DNA from: an uncultured Oscillospiraceae bacterium
Lineage (GTDB): Bacteria; Bacillota; Clostridia; Oscillospirales; Ruminococcaceae
DNA: 64,000 nucleotides
NCBI GenBank assembly: GCA_934448295.1
Contig: CAKSEY010000014.1
Coordinates: 1 to 64,000, forward strand
Direction: 5' to 3'
Shown here: piece after piece, positions 16,255 through 25,100 of the stretch
Layout: every line of letters starts with the position of its first letter
Position numbering within the stretch: the stretch's first letter is position 1
The notes under the pieces: model-generated
The model's input: only the letters and a program-made list of their open reading frames with translations
What the model was told of the DNA's origin: nothing
The model's database searches: none
Made by a program: the position numbers and the translations under genes

Positions 16255-16950
16255 TCACTTCATCGCCATGCTGTTATATGCGGTTTCCTTGAAATTGTAC
16301 CTGCGGTAAGCAAAAGAAGAAATAACGCCTCCAAGCAGTGCGCCCGCGATGGAGCCTCCCGCTGCGATGAGCGCCCCAGCCCACAGCGGCAGCCCGAATC
16401 CGTACGCGGCTACCTGAGAACCGGGAGTTATCGACATTATAAGGATAACCCAGAACGGCAGGTAAAACAGCGCGAACGTGAATCCCCCGAACCGGAACGA
16501 CATCATAGTGCAGGAAATCACAGCAATAAGCCCGCCGACGATCCCGGTGAGTATCAGCATATCCGTGATGTTGCAGATATCCCGCCCGGTCGCCAGAATA
16601 AATACCGCATACACTATATTGGTGAGCGCTCCGCCGGCCGCCGGAACTATCGCCGAGAACAGCGGTACTCCCACGGTGTACATCTTTTCCGCGCAGGGAA
16701 CCGCGCGCATGAAGCGGCTCCCGACGTTTTCCTGCCCCATGAATAATATCGGTATCATATTCCAGAACATCATCGGCATAAGGGCGCATATCTTGCACAT
16801 CAGGTAGTCGGCGTCACCGTCTTCGGAGAAGCCCGGGTCTGCATGGAAAATCATCACGGCGGCGAGCATTCCCACAAACAAGAGGGCAATAACCAGTATT
16901 GCTGTCCTGTGCCTCAAATATCTGCTGAACAGCAGTTTAAGTCCGATCAT
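16255..16950 (-). CDS. ABC transporter permease, second subunit
   Basis: A 231-residue hydrophobic protein with six probable membrane segments, the last gene of the GntR-headed exporter operon. The ATG at 16950 overlaps the stop of the upstream permease by four bases and has GGCAGGAC as ribosome-binding site; the open frame continuing to 17196 lies inside the other permease gene and is rejected. No family-specific motif is visible beyond the ABC-2-like hydrophobic pattern. It probably pairs with the 16947-17630 product to form the membrane part of the exporter. Confidence 0.8.
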   Translation of the reverse strand: MIGLKLLFSRYLRHRTAILVIALLFVGMLAAVMIFHADPGFSEDGDADYLMCKICALMPMMFWNMIPILFMGQENVGSRFMRAVPCAEKMYTVGVPLFSAIVPAAGGALTNIVYAVFILATGRDICNITDMLILTGIVGGLIAVISCTMMSFRFGGFTFALFYLPFWVILIMSITPGSQVAAYGFGLPLWAGALIAAGGSIAGALLGGVISSFAYRRYNFKETAYNSMAMK

Positions 16951-17630
16951 TTGTCCTGCCCCCACTTTCTTTCGCAGGCCTTTAACGTGTAGATAAGACT
17001 TGCGGCGTATACTGCGGCGGCGATAACGGTCAGGATCACCGCCGCAGTGATATGTCCGGCGATAAGATTTGCAAGCGAACCTTCTTCCTCGCTGGCTCCT
17101 GATGAAAATCCCGAGATAAAGCCGAATGTGCACAGCGCTATTATTGTCGCCAGCATTCTTGCCGATGTGCTTTTCAGATATCCGACAAAATTGCACACCG
17201 CCGAATCAACGAACAGCACGATAATGCCGAAAAATATGATCCCGCAGTCCAATCCGAGAAGCGAATACACCACCGCGGTAATAGCGAGCAGTACGGCGCC
17301 GATAAGCAGAAAAAGCGCGTTCGTGGAAACTATGGCTCTCCTGAAATGCCCGGCTATATCAGGCACGGAGGCAAAATGCTTGTAGCCCGGGGTCGCCGGG
17401 TTTATGTAGGTGTACAGGCTGTTCAGGAAAATAAATCCCGCCATGGGAATCATGAGGGCAAGCATTGAGGAAATTCCCTTAATGAATCCGGCTAGAAAGT
17501 CGCCTTCGCCGATTGTCATGGGTATCGCGAATACAGCGATAAAACCTATCATGACGCCGAAAAATACCGCCAGCGATTTCATCGGGCAGCTTCCGAAAAA
17601 CAGCCGGAAGGACTGAACGTACTTTTTCAT
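16947..17630 (-). CDS. ABC transporter permease, first subunit
   Basis: A 227-residue protein with six probable membrane segments and a basic N-terminus (MKKYVQSFRLFFGS). The ATG at 17630 overlaps the stop of the ATPase gene by four bases. Such twin small permeases behind a YtrA-type GntR regulator and an ATPase are typical of antibiotic- or peptide-sensing exporters in Firmicutes (Ytr/Bcr-like systems). The substrate cannot be read from the sequence. Confidence 0.82.
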   Translation of the reverse strand: MKKYVQSFRLFFGSCPMKSLAVFFGVMIGFIAVFAIPMTIGEGDFLAGFIKGISSMLALMIPMAGFIFLNSLYTYINPATPGYKHFASVPDIAGHFRRAIVSTNALFLLIGAVLLAITAVVYSLLGLDCGIIFFGIIVLFVDSAVCNFVGYLKSTSARMLATIIALCTFGFISGFSSGASEEEGSLANLIAGHITAAVILTVIAAAVYAASLIYTLKACERKWGQDK

Positions 17631-18517
17631 CTGTGCTCCTCCGCGTATTTCAGCAGTCCCACGCTCAGCTGCTGGAGCGTGGGAGATTCGCTGTCAACGT
17701 TCATTGCCGCGAGAGTCTCCGCGTTTTCCGAAAGGGAAAGCCCGTCAAACGTGGTGCGGTTGTGGCTTCCGCTCAGGAGGTACGGCTTCGCCTTTTCGTA
17801 GTTTTCTGCGTCCCCGCGAACGATTATATACTTTTCCTTCAGATCCTCGATGAAGCCCTGTTCGATGACGTGCCCCCTGTCCATGAAAACCGCGTAGTCC
17901 GCGGCGTTCTCCATATCCGCGATATTGTGCGTTGAGAATATTATGGACTTCCTGCCGTCGCCGTCGTCGAGGTATTCCCTCATGCGGTCGCACAGCCGGT
18001 CGCGCATGAGCGGGTCAAGGGAGCTTCCGGGCTCGTCAAGCACCAGCAGCTCGGTATTCCGCGCAAAAACCGCCGCAAGGCAGGTGCGCATTCTGTTGCC
18101 GTCGGACTGCTTGGTCATGGGACGTGGCTTTCTGGTGCGCTCGCTGTCCACCTCGAATTTTTCGCACAGCTCCGCGAATTTCTGCCGGTCGAAGCTCTTG
18201 TATGCTATCTCCATGGAGATAGCGATATCCCTTGCGTTGAAGCCCAGCGGGAAAAACGCATTGCTGGCGCAGTAGCCTATCCTTTCCCGGAGCGCCGGGT
18301 CGCTTATATCCTGCTCCGCGTTGAAGTAAGTCACCTCGCCGGAGGTCTTGTGGGTAACTCCGCAGAGAATGTCGATCAGCGTAGTTTTCCCCGCGCCGTT
18401 TGCACCGATGAGCGCCGTGGAGAAGCCCATCGGGATATTCAGATCAAGCCCTCCCAGCGTGAATTTGCTGTATTTTTTCGTGAGCCCCCTTGTGCTCACG
18501 CAGAAGTTGTTTTCCAT
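17627..18517 (-). CDS. ABC transporter ATPase with degenerate signature
   Basis: A 296-residue ABC ATPase. Walker A GANGAGKTTL and Walker B LLVLDEPGSSLDP are intact and the switch His is in FSTHN. The signature region reads MTKQSDGNRMR instead of LSGGQ; this drift is common in the YtrB-type group. ATG 18517 has GGGAG upstream; the longer frame to 18748 overlaps the small membrane-protein gene and is rejected. It lies 29 bases after that gene and overlaps the next permease gene by four bases. Confidence 0.88.
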   Translation of the reverse strand: MENNFCVSTRGLTKKYSKFTLGGLDLNIPMGFSTALIGANGAGKTTLIDILCGVTHKTSGEVTYFNAEQDISDPALRERIGYCASNAFFPLGFNARDIAISMEIAYKSFDRQKFAELCEKFEVDSERTRKPRPMTKQSDGNRMRTCLAAVFARNTELLVLDEPGSSLDPLMRDRLCDRMREYLDDGDGRKSIIFSTHNIADMENAADYAVFMDRGHVIEQGFIEDLKEKYIIVRGDAENYEKAKPYLLSGSHNRTTFDGLSLSENAETLAAMNVDSESPTLQQLSVGLLKYAEEHR

Positions 18518-18546
18518 GATAATTACTCCCTGTTTCCTGCGTTTCA

Positions 18547-18735
18547 TTACAAATGTTCTATTACGAATAAAAATATGAATACCGGCAGGCAGACGATATC
18601 TGCAATTCCTATAATGCGGACTGCGGTATCCGGCAGGAATCCCCCTAATATCCCGTTGACCGCCAGCAGAAGCCCGCTGAGCCCCAGTATAATAAGCGTT
18701 ATCCAGTACAGGCGCTTTATTGCGATTCTGCCCAT
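18547..18735 (-). CDS. 62-aa small membrane protein
   Basis: A 62-residue protein with two hydrophobic segments (about 9-29 and 37-58) separated by GGFLPD. ATG 18735 has GAGGTGGGAGC as a strong ribosome-binding site, which lies at the end of the preceding small gene. It belongs to the exporter operon between the regulator and the ATPase and may be an accessory or sensor subunit. I recognise no family. Confidence 0.7.
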   Translation of the reverse strand: MGRIAIKRLYWITLIILGLSGLLLAVNGILGGFLPDTAVRIIGIADIVCLPVFIFLFVIEHL

Positions 18736-18744
18736 GCTCCCACC

Positions 18745-18975
18745 TCACATACGGTAGGACGCCGCGCCGCCCTCAAAAGCCGCGAACAACTTTTCAAGAT
18801 CGTCCATGGCGGTCTTTTCGTCCGCGTAGTACGCGAGAACTCCGTCATAGGTAGTCCCGAAGCCGCTGGAGCCTATCAGCGCGTATTTTTGTTCCTTTCC
18901 GCCGCCGAATACCTTCTGTACCGCGATGGAAACGCAGTCCTGCACCTTTTTCCTGTCCCTTGAAAATATAAGCAT
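18745..18975 (-). CDS. 76-aa hypothetical protein
   Basis: A 76-residue soluble protein beginning MLIFSRDRKKVQDCVSIAVQ. The ATG at 18975 has AGGCTGG upstream and follows the GntR stop by about 20 bases; the longer frame to 19095 overlaps the GntR gene and is not favoured. It has no motif I recognise. Its fixed position between the repressor and the small membrane protein suggests a role in the exporter's regulation or assembly. Confidence 0.65.
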   Translation of the reverse strand: MLIFSRDRKKVQDCVSIAVQKVFGGGKEQKYALIGSSGFGTTYDGVLAYYADEKTAMDDLEKLFAAFEGGAASYRM

Positions 18976-18994
18976 GATTACCAGCCTTTCTGTA

Positions 18995-19363
18995 TCAGTC
19001 CGCGTCATAGAGTACGCGGAGCATTTCCGTAAGCTCTTCCCGGGAAACTCCCGCAAGCTTTGCCGCTTCCATAGCGTTCTGGAGGTGCTGCTCAAGTAAA
19101 CGGAGCTGCTGCTCCCTTACCATTTCCCGGTCCTGCGGATTCACGATGTAGCCCTTTCCCTGCACGGGGGATATCATGCCTTCTTCCGTCAGCAGCTCGT
19201 AGGCCTTCATCGTGGTTATCACGCTGATTTTAAGATCCTTTGCCAGACCGCGTATCGACGGGAGGTACTCACCTTCGTGTATTCTGCCGTTCATGATATC
19301 GTCCTTGAACTGCGACGCTATCTGCCGGTAAATCGGCACATCGGAATTCTGCAAAATCTTCAA
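18995..19363 (-). CDS. GntR-family repressor, YtrA type
   Basis: A 122-residue YtrA-type regulator: an N-terminal winged helix (PIYRQIASQFKDDIMNG, LPSIRGLAKDLKIS, TTMKAYELLTEEG, about residues 10-72) and a short helical tail for dimerisation instead of a large ligand domain. YtrA-type repressors sit ahead of ABC exporter genes and respond to cell-wall or membrane stress. It heads the operon 19363-16255 and its own promoter carries the palindrome TATATACAGTATACAC across the -10, the likely binding site. The same sequence lies at the NatAB-like promoter 5.6 kb away. Confidence 0.92.
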   Translation of the reverse strand: MKILQNSDVPIYRQIASQFKDDIMNGRIHEGEYLPSIRGLAKDLKISVITTMKAYELLTEEGMISPVQGKGYIVNPQDREMVREQQLRLLEQHLQNAMEAAKLAGVSREELTEMLRVLYDAD

Positions 19364-19392
19364 GCGTATTTCCTCCTCTCTGCGTGTTCATG

Positions 19393-19433
19393 TGTCATAT
19401 ATACAGTATACACGGATATTCGCGTTTTGTCAA
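19393..19433 (-). promoter_or_regulatory. promoter and operator of the GntR exporter operon
   Basis: Minus strand TTGACA (19433-19428), 17-base spacer, TATACT (19410-19405), with the operator core at 19398-19413. The -35, spacer length, -10 and operator match 13719-13756. Confidence 0.82.
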
Positions 19434-19541
19434 GGGGGGCGGGAGGATTTTTTTCAGCCTGCGCCGCTCTCTGGCGGGAGCTTTTTATTCACACAGCAAG
19501 ACTGCAATGTGGATTTCCGGACATTTTGTGTATTTTGATTA

Positions 19542-19570
19542 TTGAAAAAAATCCCTTGCGGTGCTATAAT
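19542..19570 (+). promoter_or_regulatory. promoter of the MMPL-surface protein operon
   Basis: TTGAAA (19542-19547), 17-base spacer, TATAAT (19565-19570), about 45 bases before the ATG. Confidence 0.78.
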
Positions 19571-19620
19571 CTATGGTGGATTACAGGTTAAAAAAATAAC
19601 GTAAATAATGGAGTGATGAG

Positions 19621-22191
19621 ATGAGTACGCAAAAGAAAAAACAGTCGCCCATAGAAAAGATAGCAACGATAATCGTAGACAAGCGCAAGGCGTTCTATCT
19701 TTTCTACATCATTGCCGCAATATTCTGCGCCGTTGCCACAGGCTGGACGCAGGTAAACAACGATATCACGAGCTACCTGCCGGATACATCAGAGACCCGC
19801 ATGGGACTTGACCTGATGAACGACCAGTTCGTGACCTACGGCTCGGGCAGCATAATGCTGGACAATATCACCTTTGAAAAGGCGGAGCAGATAGCCGCCG
19901 AGCTTGAGGAGATAGACGGCGTTACCTCGGTCACGGTGGAGAACGACGAGGACGGCTATAAGGACGGCTGCGCCCTGCTCTCCATAACCTTTGACGGCGA
20001 AGAGACCGACCAGATCTCCAAGGACGCCATGGTGCAGGTGAAGGAAAAGCTGGTGCCCTATGACGAGTACATTTCCAGCGCCGTGGGCAACAGCTCCTCT
20101 GAAACCATCGCGGCGGAAATGCAGGTCGTTGTGGTTATAGTCCTGGTGATCATCATCGCGGTGCTGTTCTTCACATCGCATACATATATGGAGATACCGG
20201 TGCTGCTGGCGACCTTCGGCACGGCGGCTCTGCTGAACATGGGCACAAACTTCATTTTCGGCGAGATCTCGTTCGTGTCCAACTCCATCGCGGTAGTCCT
20301 CCAGCTCGCGCTCGCCATCGACTACGCGATAATCCTCTGCAACCGCTACACCGAGGAGCGCGCGAACATGGATCCCCGCGAGGCGGTAATAACCGCGCTG
20401 AGCAAGGCTATCCCGGAGATCTCCTCAAGCTGCCTTACCACGCTTTCCGGTATGGTGGCTATGATGCTGATGCAGTTCAAGCTGGGCTTTGACCTGGGTA
20501 TCGTGCTGTGCAAGGCTATTTTCTTCAGTATCTTTGTGGTGTTCACGCTGATGCCGGGACTGCTGATGTCCTTCTCCCCGCTTATCGACAAGACCCACCA
20601 CAGGAACTTCGTGCCGAACATCACCGCAGTCGGAAAGTTCGATGTAAAGACAAGGTTCGTTATTCCGCCGCTGTTTGCGATACTGCTGGCGGCAGGCTTC
20701 ATTCTGTCCAACAAGACGAATTACGTTTACGGATATTCCACCCTTTCCACATACACGAAGAACGCATCCCAGATAGCCGAGGAAAAGATAGACGAAAACT
20801 TCGGTTCGCAGAATCTGGTGGTAGTTATGGTGCCCGCCGGAAATTACGAGCAGGAGCACAAGCTGCTCCAGCGGCTTGAAACCCTGCCGGAAGTGGATTC
20901 CGCCATGGGACTTGCCAACATCGAGGCGATGGACGGCTATGTGCTGACGGATTCCCTGACGCCGCGCCAGTTCGCGGAGCTGACCGATATGGATATCGAG
21001 ATAGTTCAGCTTGCCTACACCGCGTATGCCGCAAATCAGGAGGATTACGGTGAGATTGTCGGCTCCCTGACAAGCTCTACCGTAAGCAGCTATTCCGTGC
21101 CGCTGATAGATATGTTCAGCTTTATCTATGATGAAAAGGAAGCGGGCTACGTCCATCTCGACGACGATATGAACAAGACCATCGACGACCTGCACGAGCA
21201 GCTTGACAAGGCAAAGCTCCAGCTCGGAACGGACGAGTACAGCCGTATGCTGCTTTATACCAACGTCCCGGAGGAGGGTCAGGAGACCTTTGAGTTCCTT
21301 GATAAGCTCCACGAGGTCGTTCAGGAGTATTACCCCGAGGGCAGCTACATTGTGGGAGATTCCACCTCTGACTACGACCTGTCGAACGTGTTCTCCACAG
21401 ATAACCTGATGGTAAGTATCCTGTCGTTCCTGTTCGTGCTTGTTATCCTGGTGTTCACGTTCAAGTCTGCGGGACTTCCGGTGCTGCTGCTTGCGATAAT
21501 CCAGGGCTCGGTATGGATAAACTTCTCCGTGCCGGTGCTGACTGATACGAATATATTCTTCCTCAGCTACCTTATCGTAAGCTCCATCCAGATGGGTGCG
21601 AATATCGATTACGCGATCGTTATTTCCAGCCGCTACACCGAGCTTAAGAAGTCCATGTCCACCAAGGACGCAATGGTGGAAACGCTGAACCAGGCGTTCC
21701 CCACCATCATAACCTCCGGCGCGATACTCGCTATCGCCGGACTGCTTATCGGATTCCTGTCGTCTGACGTGGCGATATCCTCCGTTGGTATCTGCCTTGG
21801 ACGCGGTACGCTGATATCCATTTTCCTGGTAATGTTCGTGCTGCCGCAGATACTGCTGCTTGGCGATACGATAATCGAAAAGACCTCCTTTACGCTCAAG
21901 CGCCGCGACCTGGTACAGAAGCGCTCCGGCTATATCCGCGTAAACGGAAGAGTGCGCGGCTATGTATCCGGTATCGTTGACGCGCAGATAACCGGTCTTA
22001 TCCACGGCGAGATAAGCGCGCAGCTTGATTCTGACGCGGCAGAGGAGATGAAGGGCAAGGTAGACCGCCAGATAATCAACCATATTGACGCTGACGGAAA
22101 GCGCATAGAGGATATAGACGGCATATCTCCGCCCGACTCCGCCGGGTCAGCGGAAGACGTGGACGATATAATGGACGAAACGGAGGAATGA
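19621..22191 (+). CDS. MMPL/RND family transporter
   Basis: An 856-residue RND-superfamily exporter of the MMPL type. Twelve membrane segments are arranged as 1+5 twice around two external loops; the sequences LALAIDYAIILCNRYTEE and MGANIDYAIVISSRYTEL are the paired helix-4 motifs with the Asp used for proton coupling. Members export lipids or hydrophobic compounds. ATG 19621 follows GGAGTGATGAG. A cytoplasmic tail follows the last segment. The next gene overlaps by four bases, so the exporter is co-made with a very large surface protein that could receive or span the wall for the cargo. Confidence 0.92.
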   Translation: MSTQKKKQSPIEKIATIIVDKRKAFYLFYIIAAIFCAVATGWTQVNNDITSYLPDTSETRMGLDLMNDQFVTYGSGSIMLDNITFEKAEQIAAELEEIDGVTSVTVENDEDGYKDGCALLSITFDGEETDQISKDAMVQVKEKLVPYDEYISSAVGNSSSETIAAEMQVVVVIVLVIIIAVLFFTSHTYMEIPVLLATFGTAALLNMGTNFIFGEISFVSNSIAVVLQLALAIDYAIILCNRYTEERANMDPREAVITALSKAIPEISSSCLTTLSGMVAMMLMQFKLGFDLGIVLCKAIFFSIFVVFTLMPGLLMSFSPLIDKTHHRNFVPNITAVGKFDVKTRFVIPPLFAILLAAGFILSNKTNYVYGYSTLSTYTKNASQIAEEKIDENFGSQNLVVVMVPAGNYEQEHKLLQRLETLPEVDSAMGLANIEAMDGYVLTDSLTPRQFAELTDMDIEIVQLAYTAYAANQEDYGEIVGSLTSSTVSSYSVPLIDMFSFIYDEKEAGYVHLDDDMNKTIDDLHEQLDKAKLQLGTDEYSRMLLYTNVPEEGQETFEFLDKLHEVVQEYYPEGSYIVGDSTSDYDLSNVFSTDNLMVSILSFLFVLVILVFTFKSAGLPVLLLAIIQGSVWINFSVPVLTDTNIFFLSYLIVSSIQMGANIDYAIVISSRYTELKKSMSTKDAMVETLNQAFPTIITSGAILAIAGLLIGFLSSDVAISSVGICLGRGTLISIFLVMFVLPQILLLGDTIIEKTSFTLKRRDLVQKRSGYIRVNGRVRGYVSGIVDAQITGLIHGEISAQLDSDAAEEMKGKVDRQIINHIDADGKRIEDIDGISPPDSAGSAEDVDDIMDETEE

Positions 22192-25100
22192 TGAACATGA
22201 AGCACATAAATAAGATCATTTCCGTTGTTGCCGCGCTTACGCTTGCCGCCGCAGTCCCCATGGGGAGCTTTGCGCAGGCGGCGCAGGCGTCCCAGACAGC
22301 CTCCAGCCGGACGGAGCTGACGATTTCTGACGCGGCGGGGCTGAGGCAGCTTGCAGAGGACTGCCGGATAGATTCATACAGCAAGGACCTTTACGTCACC
22401 CTGACGGCGGATATAGAGCTTTCCGGGGACTTCACGCCGATACCCGTTTTCGGCGGGACCTTTGACGGCGCGGGACATACCATTTCCGGCATGGATATAT
22501 CGGAGGACGGCTCGTACTGCGGGCTGTTCAGATATGTGCTCCGGGGCGGTCTTGTAAAGGACGTGACCGTAAAGGGACATATCGACATCGGCGGCACCTC
22601 CGGCTATATCGGGGGCATTGCGGGCAGCAACTCCGGAAATATCACCAACTGCAGCTTCAGCGGGTCGGTAAAGGGAACTGAATATGTCGGCGGTATCGCC
22701 GGAATAAACGAAAAGAACGGTCTGATCTCCGGCTGCGAGGCGGCGGGCGCTATGAGCGGCAGCCACTACACCGGAGGTATCGCGGGCAGCAGCACCGGAA
22801 CTATCCTCAACTGCTCCAGCAGGTGCAGCGTGAACACCACCGCCAGCGAGGCGAAGCTTTCAATACAGGATATCGACTGGGACAGCATAATGTCCTCGGA
22901 GGAGCCCGCCTCCATGACGGACGCGGGCGGCATCGCGGGCTATTCCGACGGAATAATCCAGGGCTGCGAGAATCACGGCACCGTGGGATATCCGCATATC
23001 GGGTATAATGTCGGCGGCATTGTCGGCAGGCAGTCCGGCTTTGTCAACAACTGCGCAAATTACGGCGAGATATTCGGCAGGAAGGACGTCGGCGGTATCG
23101 CCGGCCAGCTCGAGCCGTACCAGAGCATAGATTTCGCCGAGGACACCGTGCAGAAGCTGCTGGACGAGATGACCGTGCTCAGCACAAAGGTGAACAAGCT
23201 GATCTCTGACGCAAAGGGAGCGGGCAGCGCCGTGAATAACCAGGTGCAGGGACTCACCACCCAGATGGACAACCTGAAGAATTCTGCGGACGATATTTCC
23301 GACCGCACCCAGGATATATACAACGGCTGGACTGACGGCGTGAACCAGATAACCGCAAGGGCTGACGAGGCGCTGGACGGTATCTCCCCGGCGCTGGACG
23401 ACTTCCGTTCCGGGCTTGACCTGCTCAGCCAGCTCGGCAGCACTCTTTCAGAGGTTTTCGACCAGTTGACTGCTTCCGGCGATGAAATGCAGGAGGCGAT
23501 AGACAGCGGAAAGGACGGTATCGACACGCTGAGCACTGCGGTCAGCGGGATATCCTCCGCGCTGGACGATATCGCGCTTGCGGCGGATAAGATAAGCAGC
23601 TCCCTTGGCGACACGGATAAGATACAGTCCTCGGTAAAGGATATGATAAAGGCGCTGAACAGCGCCAACGGCGAGGTGACCAACATCACCGCCGCGCTGA
23701 CGCAGATAGGGAATTCCTGCGACAAGCTCCAGCAGTGGGTCACCGGAAAGGACTTCAAGCAGCTTTCCGATGGAATGATAGAGCTCGGAAAGGCAATGCA
23801 GGACGTTTCAAGCGCCCTCAGCAGAATGTCCAGGGCGCTCCAGAAGATAGTAGGCTCGGTGGACGAAAAGGAACTGAAAACCGCGATAGACGAGTTTTCC
23901 AGCGCCGCAGCGGATTTCAGCAGCGCGTCAAAGCACGCTTCGGCGGCGATAAAAGCGGTCACCATCACCACGGATAAAGATGAACTAAGCAAGGCTCTCG
24001 CCAAGGTGAAGAAGGAAAGCGAATCCGCTGCCGACAGCCTTTCAGACGCTGCCGACCACATTTCCGCAGCTTCCGACGCTATAAGCAAGGCGGTGGATTC
24101 CGACCAGCTCAGTGCCGGACTGAATCTGATGGAATCCGCCTCGAAGGAGCTTTCCTACGCGCTGAGCGACACGGAGACCGCGCTGAACACCATAACCGAG
24201 GCGTACAGTAATATAAGCAGCTCCAACGTGCCCACTGAGACCTACAACGAGATCTCCGCGCAGATAAAGAACATAAACGACTGCATGAACAATATTTCGG
24301 CGGCTGCGGGTCAGATAAACGACGCGCTTGATGAGATAACCGACCAGCTTGACGCGGGAGCGCTCCAGGACGGCATTGACAAAATAGCCGTTGCGGCTGA
24401 TAAGCTCTCTGACGCGGCGGACGTGGTGGCTTCCTCCAGCGAAAGCTTCAATTCGGCGGCGGATTCCCTGAGCAGCGCCATTGATTGGCTCAAGGGCGCT
24501 TCCGGCTCGGCTTCGGACGCTTCCGCCTTTCTTTCGGACGCCGGCAAGAAATTCTCCGATGGAATGTATAAGCTGACAAACCTGGTGAAGAAGATCGGCG
24601 ACGAGCCGGTCGTGGAATTCCCGGCGGCTGACGCGGAATTCGCGGCGGCGGTGGACAGCTTCTCCAACGATTTCGCCGGGATAACCAGCGCGCTCTCTGC
24701 GATAAGCAGCACCGCGCAGCAGCAGAGCAACGTCCTGCTTGACGATATACAGGCTATCAGCGACGAGTTCAGCAATATCACAGCGATCCTCCAGGATCTG
24801 AAGGACAAGACAATGAGCTCGGACGACAGCGACAGCTTTTCTACTGACGTGTCCGAGGACGATTCCAACAGCAAGGTGGGCAAGGCGGCGTCCTGCACGA
24901 ACTACGGCGGCGTCCAGGGCGACCTGAACGTTGGCGGTATCGCTGGCTCCATGGCGATAGACTTCGATTTTGACCCGGAGGACGACATTGCTTCCAACGG
25001 CGACCACTCCCTGAGCTTCAGCTACAAGGTGCGCGACATAGTGGAGGACTGCACGAATACCGGCGAGATAACCGCCAAGAAGAACTACTGCGGCGGCATT

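Noticed and set aside
20425..22083. 552-codon minus-strand open frame opposite the MMPL gene
   Set aside because: It mirrors the MMPL frame; it is His/Arg-rich with no family motif, whereas the plus strand shows clear RND motifs and a ribosome-binding site.
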